Source of the DNA: Spirochaetaceae bacterium
GTDB taxonomy: Bacteria > Spirochaetota > Spirochaetia > Treponematales > Breznakiellaceae
NCBI GenBank assembly: GCA_031278935.1
Contig: JAITJK010000166.1
Coordinates: 1-8,197, forward strand
Direction of reading: 5' to 3'
DNA length: 8,197 nt
Part shown: positions 6,976 to 8,197 of the stretch, one piece after another
How positions within the stretch are numbered: the stretch's first letter is position 1
Layout of the letters: every line of letters begins with the position of its first letter
Notes under the pieces: model-generated
Databases searched by the model: none
What the model was told of the DNA's origin: nothing
What the model saw: only the letters and a program-made list of their open reading frames with translations
Position numbers and translations under genes: made by a program

Positions 6976-7023
6976 TATGCTTATCGGTAATTTGGAAGAG
7001 GAAGCTAACTTTTATACCCCAAG

Positions 7024-7052
7024 TCCTGCGCCTCCGGGGGCCGGAGCCAGGA
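7024..7052 (-). terminator. GC-rich hairpin right after the nuclease-family gene
   Basis: TCCTG/CAGGA and CTCCGG/CCGGAG pair across a three-base loop, with a small internal bulge, giving 11 paired bases only two bases past the TAG stop at 7055. No T run follows, so termination would have to be imperfect or rho-assisted. It could instead protect the 3' end of the mRNA or be a small intergenic repeat. Confidence 0.4.
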
Positions 7053-7054
7053 GG

Positions 7055-7891
7055 CTAAAGAACTTCCGATAAGGCATGGAGCTGCTCTTGGTATAGCCGC
7101 TCCAGTTCCTCGGTAGACTTACCACTCTGGATGGCTTCCAAAATTTGTCTCATGCCCAGGACTTTTCCCCGGGCTTCGCCTCGGGCCTCACCTCGGGCTT
7201 CACTCTCGGCCACAAAATCCTCTGCTACCCCCAATTTGGTAAGCAGTTCCTTCAAACTATTCTTGTCCATCTCTTTCAATACCTCCCAATTCGCGTGTGC
7301 TATTATGTGCGAGAAGTTACCCTTATGCTCCGGATCGCAGTTCTCAAGCGTATCTCCCATCCTGAGGAGCTGCTCTTCCGTCAAATCTCCCCGCAGGTCT
7401 TTAAGACACAAAACTTCACCCTCATCCAGCCTCCCAATCTCAATAATCTGGATCCCCAAGGGCTCCCCACCCTTTATCCGGTATATCCCCCCGGCGGTTT
7501 CCTCTATCCCCCACCCCAAAACCTCCCGTATATGCTTGAGCGCCTTCCGTGGATGGCTGCTCACCACCACACTCAGGCTGATTTCTGGCAAGTTATGCCG
7601 CTCAAGCGCCCCATACAGATAACAGTACCCCAGGCATTTATACAAATCCTCCACCGACAGGTAATCCTCGGGGCTTTTGTATTCCAGAATGTTCACGGCT
7701 CGGAAAATCCGAGCGATCTCCTTCGGTATAGCGGCATCCGCTTTCTTTTTAATAACCATATCAATACGCAAAGGTTTCGTATTGAGGCTTACCTCTCCCT
7801 GAAACTCCAGCGCGGTCTTATATGCCTCGAACTCCAGATGCAGGGCGCTCAAGAACCCCTGATGCCACTCAACGGGCTTTCCTTCCTTCAT
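7055..7891 (-). CDS. PD-(D/E)XK (Rpn-like) nuclease/transposase-family protein
   Basis: The product has 278 residues from ATG 7891. An upstream in-frame GTG (7918) would add nine residues, but GGAGAGG four bases before the ATG decides the start. A PD-(D/E)XK core is suggested by D44 in PLRIDMVI and E70-x-K72 in ILEYKSPEDY, followed by LSVEDLYKCLGYCYLYGAL. The middle and C-terminal parts are helical, with DLTEEQLLRMGDTLENC and HANWEVLKEMD. Near residues 231-242 comes a tandem EARG linker, then an amphipathic helix. Such repeated Gly-Ala-Arg-Glu linkers before a C-terminal helix are common in Rpn and PDDEXK-transposase-type proteins. Known Rpn proteins are DNA endonucleases that promote RecA-independent recombination; whether this one cuts DNA is inferred. 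A TTGACA promoter lies upstream. Proteins of this sort often occur in many copies in treponemes, which is recalled, not tested here. Confidence 0.75.
   Translation of the reverse strand: MKEGKPVEWHQGFLSALHLEFEAYKTALEFQGEVSLNTKPLRIDMVIKKKADAAIPKEIARIFRAVNILEYKSPEDYLSVEDLYKCLGYCYLYGALERHNLPEISLSVVVSSHPRKALKHIREVLGWGIEETAGGIYRIKGGEPLGIQIIEIGRLDEGEVLCLKDLRGDLTEEQLLRMGDTLENCDPEHKGNFSHIIAHANWEVLKEMDKNSLKELLTKLGVAEDFVAESEARGEARGEARGKVLGMRQILEAIQSGKSTEELERLYQEQLHALSEVL
7170..7205 (-). repeat. Three 12-base tandem units encoding EARG repeats
   Basis: On the plus strand CGGGCTTCGCCT, CGGGCCTCACCT and CGGGCTTCACTC are adjacent. They encode SEARGEARGEARG on the minus strand. The units keep the reading frame, so unit gain or loss would only change linker length. 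Confidence 0.8.
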
Positions 7892-7895
7892 GGTT

Positions 7896-7902
7896 CCTCT
7901 CC
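7896..7902 (-). promoter_or_regulatory. Ribosome binding site fixing the nuclease-family start
   Basis: GGAGAGG on the minus strand ends four bases before ATG 7891. The upstream GTG at 7918 has only AAGGAG at a short spacing, so the ATG is preferred but not proven. Confidence 0.6.
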
Positions 7903-7948
7903 AATCATGCCTCCGCACTCCTTATGGGCATCTATACACTTCTTTACT

Positions 7949-7976
7949 ACTCTACACCTTAGAAATAACCTGTCAA
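7949..7976 (-). promoter_or_regulatory. Possible promoter of the nuclease-family gene
   Basis: A perfect TTGACA (7971-7976, minus strand) is followed after 16 bases by TAGAGT (7949-7954), a 4-of-6 match to TATAAT. It is placed about 60 bases before ATG 7891. Confidence 0.5.
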
Positions 7977-8063
7977 GATTTTCCACCCTTACACCCAGAG
8001 TTCCTGCGTATACTCAGCGGTCCGATTAAAGCAAAATCGCATCTCCGGGCCATAGTATATTCC

Positions 8064-8197
8064 ATGAGACCATTGCGCTTACTCCAGCATGGGGTGTGGT
8101 ATGCAATTCATACCCGCATCAATAACCGCGAACCCTTGTTCCGTCATCACAAGGCTTTGACCCTGTTTGCCCGGGTCTTTAAGGAGACGAAAAAGCG
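8064..8197 (+). CDS. IS200/RAYT-like transposase-family protein, copy 2, 3' end outside the window
   Basis: ATG at 8064 opens a frame that reaches the window end (44 full codons): MRPLRLLQHGVWYAIHTRINN, then REPLFRHHKALTLFARVFKETKK. About three quarters of these residues match the start of copy 1 at 5327, including an identical IHTRINNREPLFRH. At DNA level the longest shared run is about 17 bases (ACCCGCATCAATAACCG) with many silent changes, so the copies are old homologues, not a recent duplication. As in copy 1, no clear ribosome binding site precedes the ATG. The HUH and tyrosine regions lie outside the window, so its activity cannot be judged. It points away from copy 1, with the outer-membrane protein and nuclease-family genes between them. 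Confidence 0.8.
   Translation, partial: MRPLRLLQHGVWYAIHTRINNREPLFRHHKALTLFARVFKETKK

Noticed and set aside
7170..7205. Short tandem units considered as a CRISPR-like array
   Set aside because: The 12-base units are contiguous, have no spacers, and encode an in-frame EARG protein repeat.
7145..8029. A 294-codon plus-strand open frame opposite the nuclease-family gene
   Set aside because: It is antisense to a gene with a recognisable D...ExK core, ribosome binding site and promoter. Its product is Pro/Leu/His-rich with no recognisable motif.

Overview
The window looks like chromosome from a spirochaete, most likely a Treponema relative of the termite-gut type. This rests on recognising the style of several proteins (a purine-synthesis PurL of the long single-chain kind, an FtsJ-type methyltransferase, an Rpn/PD-(D/E)XK-like protein with an EARG-repeat linker, and IS200/RAYT-like proteins beginning MRPLR). 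No database search was possible, so the taxonomic call is an inference.

Layout: bases 1-2814 (+) hold the 3' three quarters of purL, whose 5' end lies outside the window. Bases 2815-3048 are intergenic and full of palindromes. Bases 3049-3723 (-) encode a protein resembling a short-chain dehydrogenase but without its catalytic motifs. Bases 3724-4005 are intergenic with a degenerate half repeat. Bases 4006-4668 (-) encode an FtsJ/RlmE-type 23S rRNA 2'-O-methyltransferase with its K-D-K-E tetrad intact. Bases 4775-5327 (-) hold an IS200/RAYT-like gene whose 3' end appears to be interrupted by a 105-bp miniature inverted-repeat element. Bases 5516-6809 (-) encode an outer-membrane beta-barrel protein with a strong intrinsic terminator, apparent promoters, and a one-base frameshift inside its signal peptide. 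Bases 7055-7891 (-) encode a PD-(D/E)XK (Rpn-like) nuclease-family protein. A second IS200/RAYT-like gene starts at 8064 (+) and runs off the end.

The first half is housekeeping (purine synthesis, rRNA methylation). The second half is accessory: an outer-membrane protein and a putative nuclease lie between two homologous RAYT-like genes in opposite orientation. Small palindromic repeats of at least two families are scattered between genes (2874-2955, 2986-2998, 3907-3935, 4946-4958, 5427-5454).

The points most worth a second look are: the frameshifted signal peptide of the outer-membrane protein; the miniature element in the RAYT-like gene, whose precise removal would restore a 147-residue frame; and the RAYT-like proteins themselves, which lack the HUH motif and the C-terminal catalytic tyrosine region and so may be non-transposing relatives. 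I see no tRNA, rRNA or CRISPR array, and no clearly new multi-gene system.
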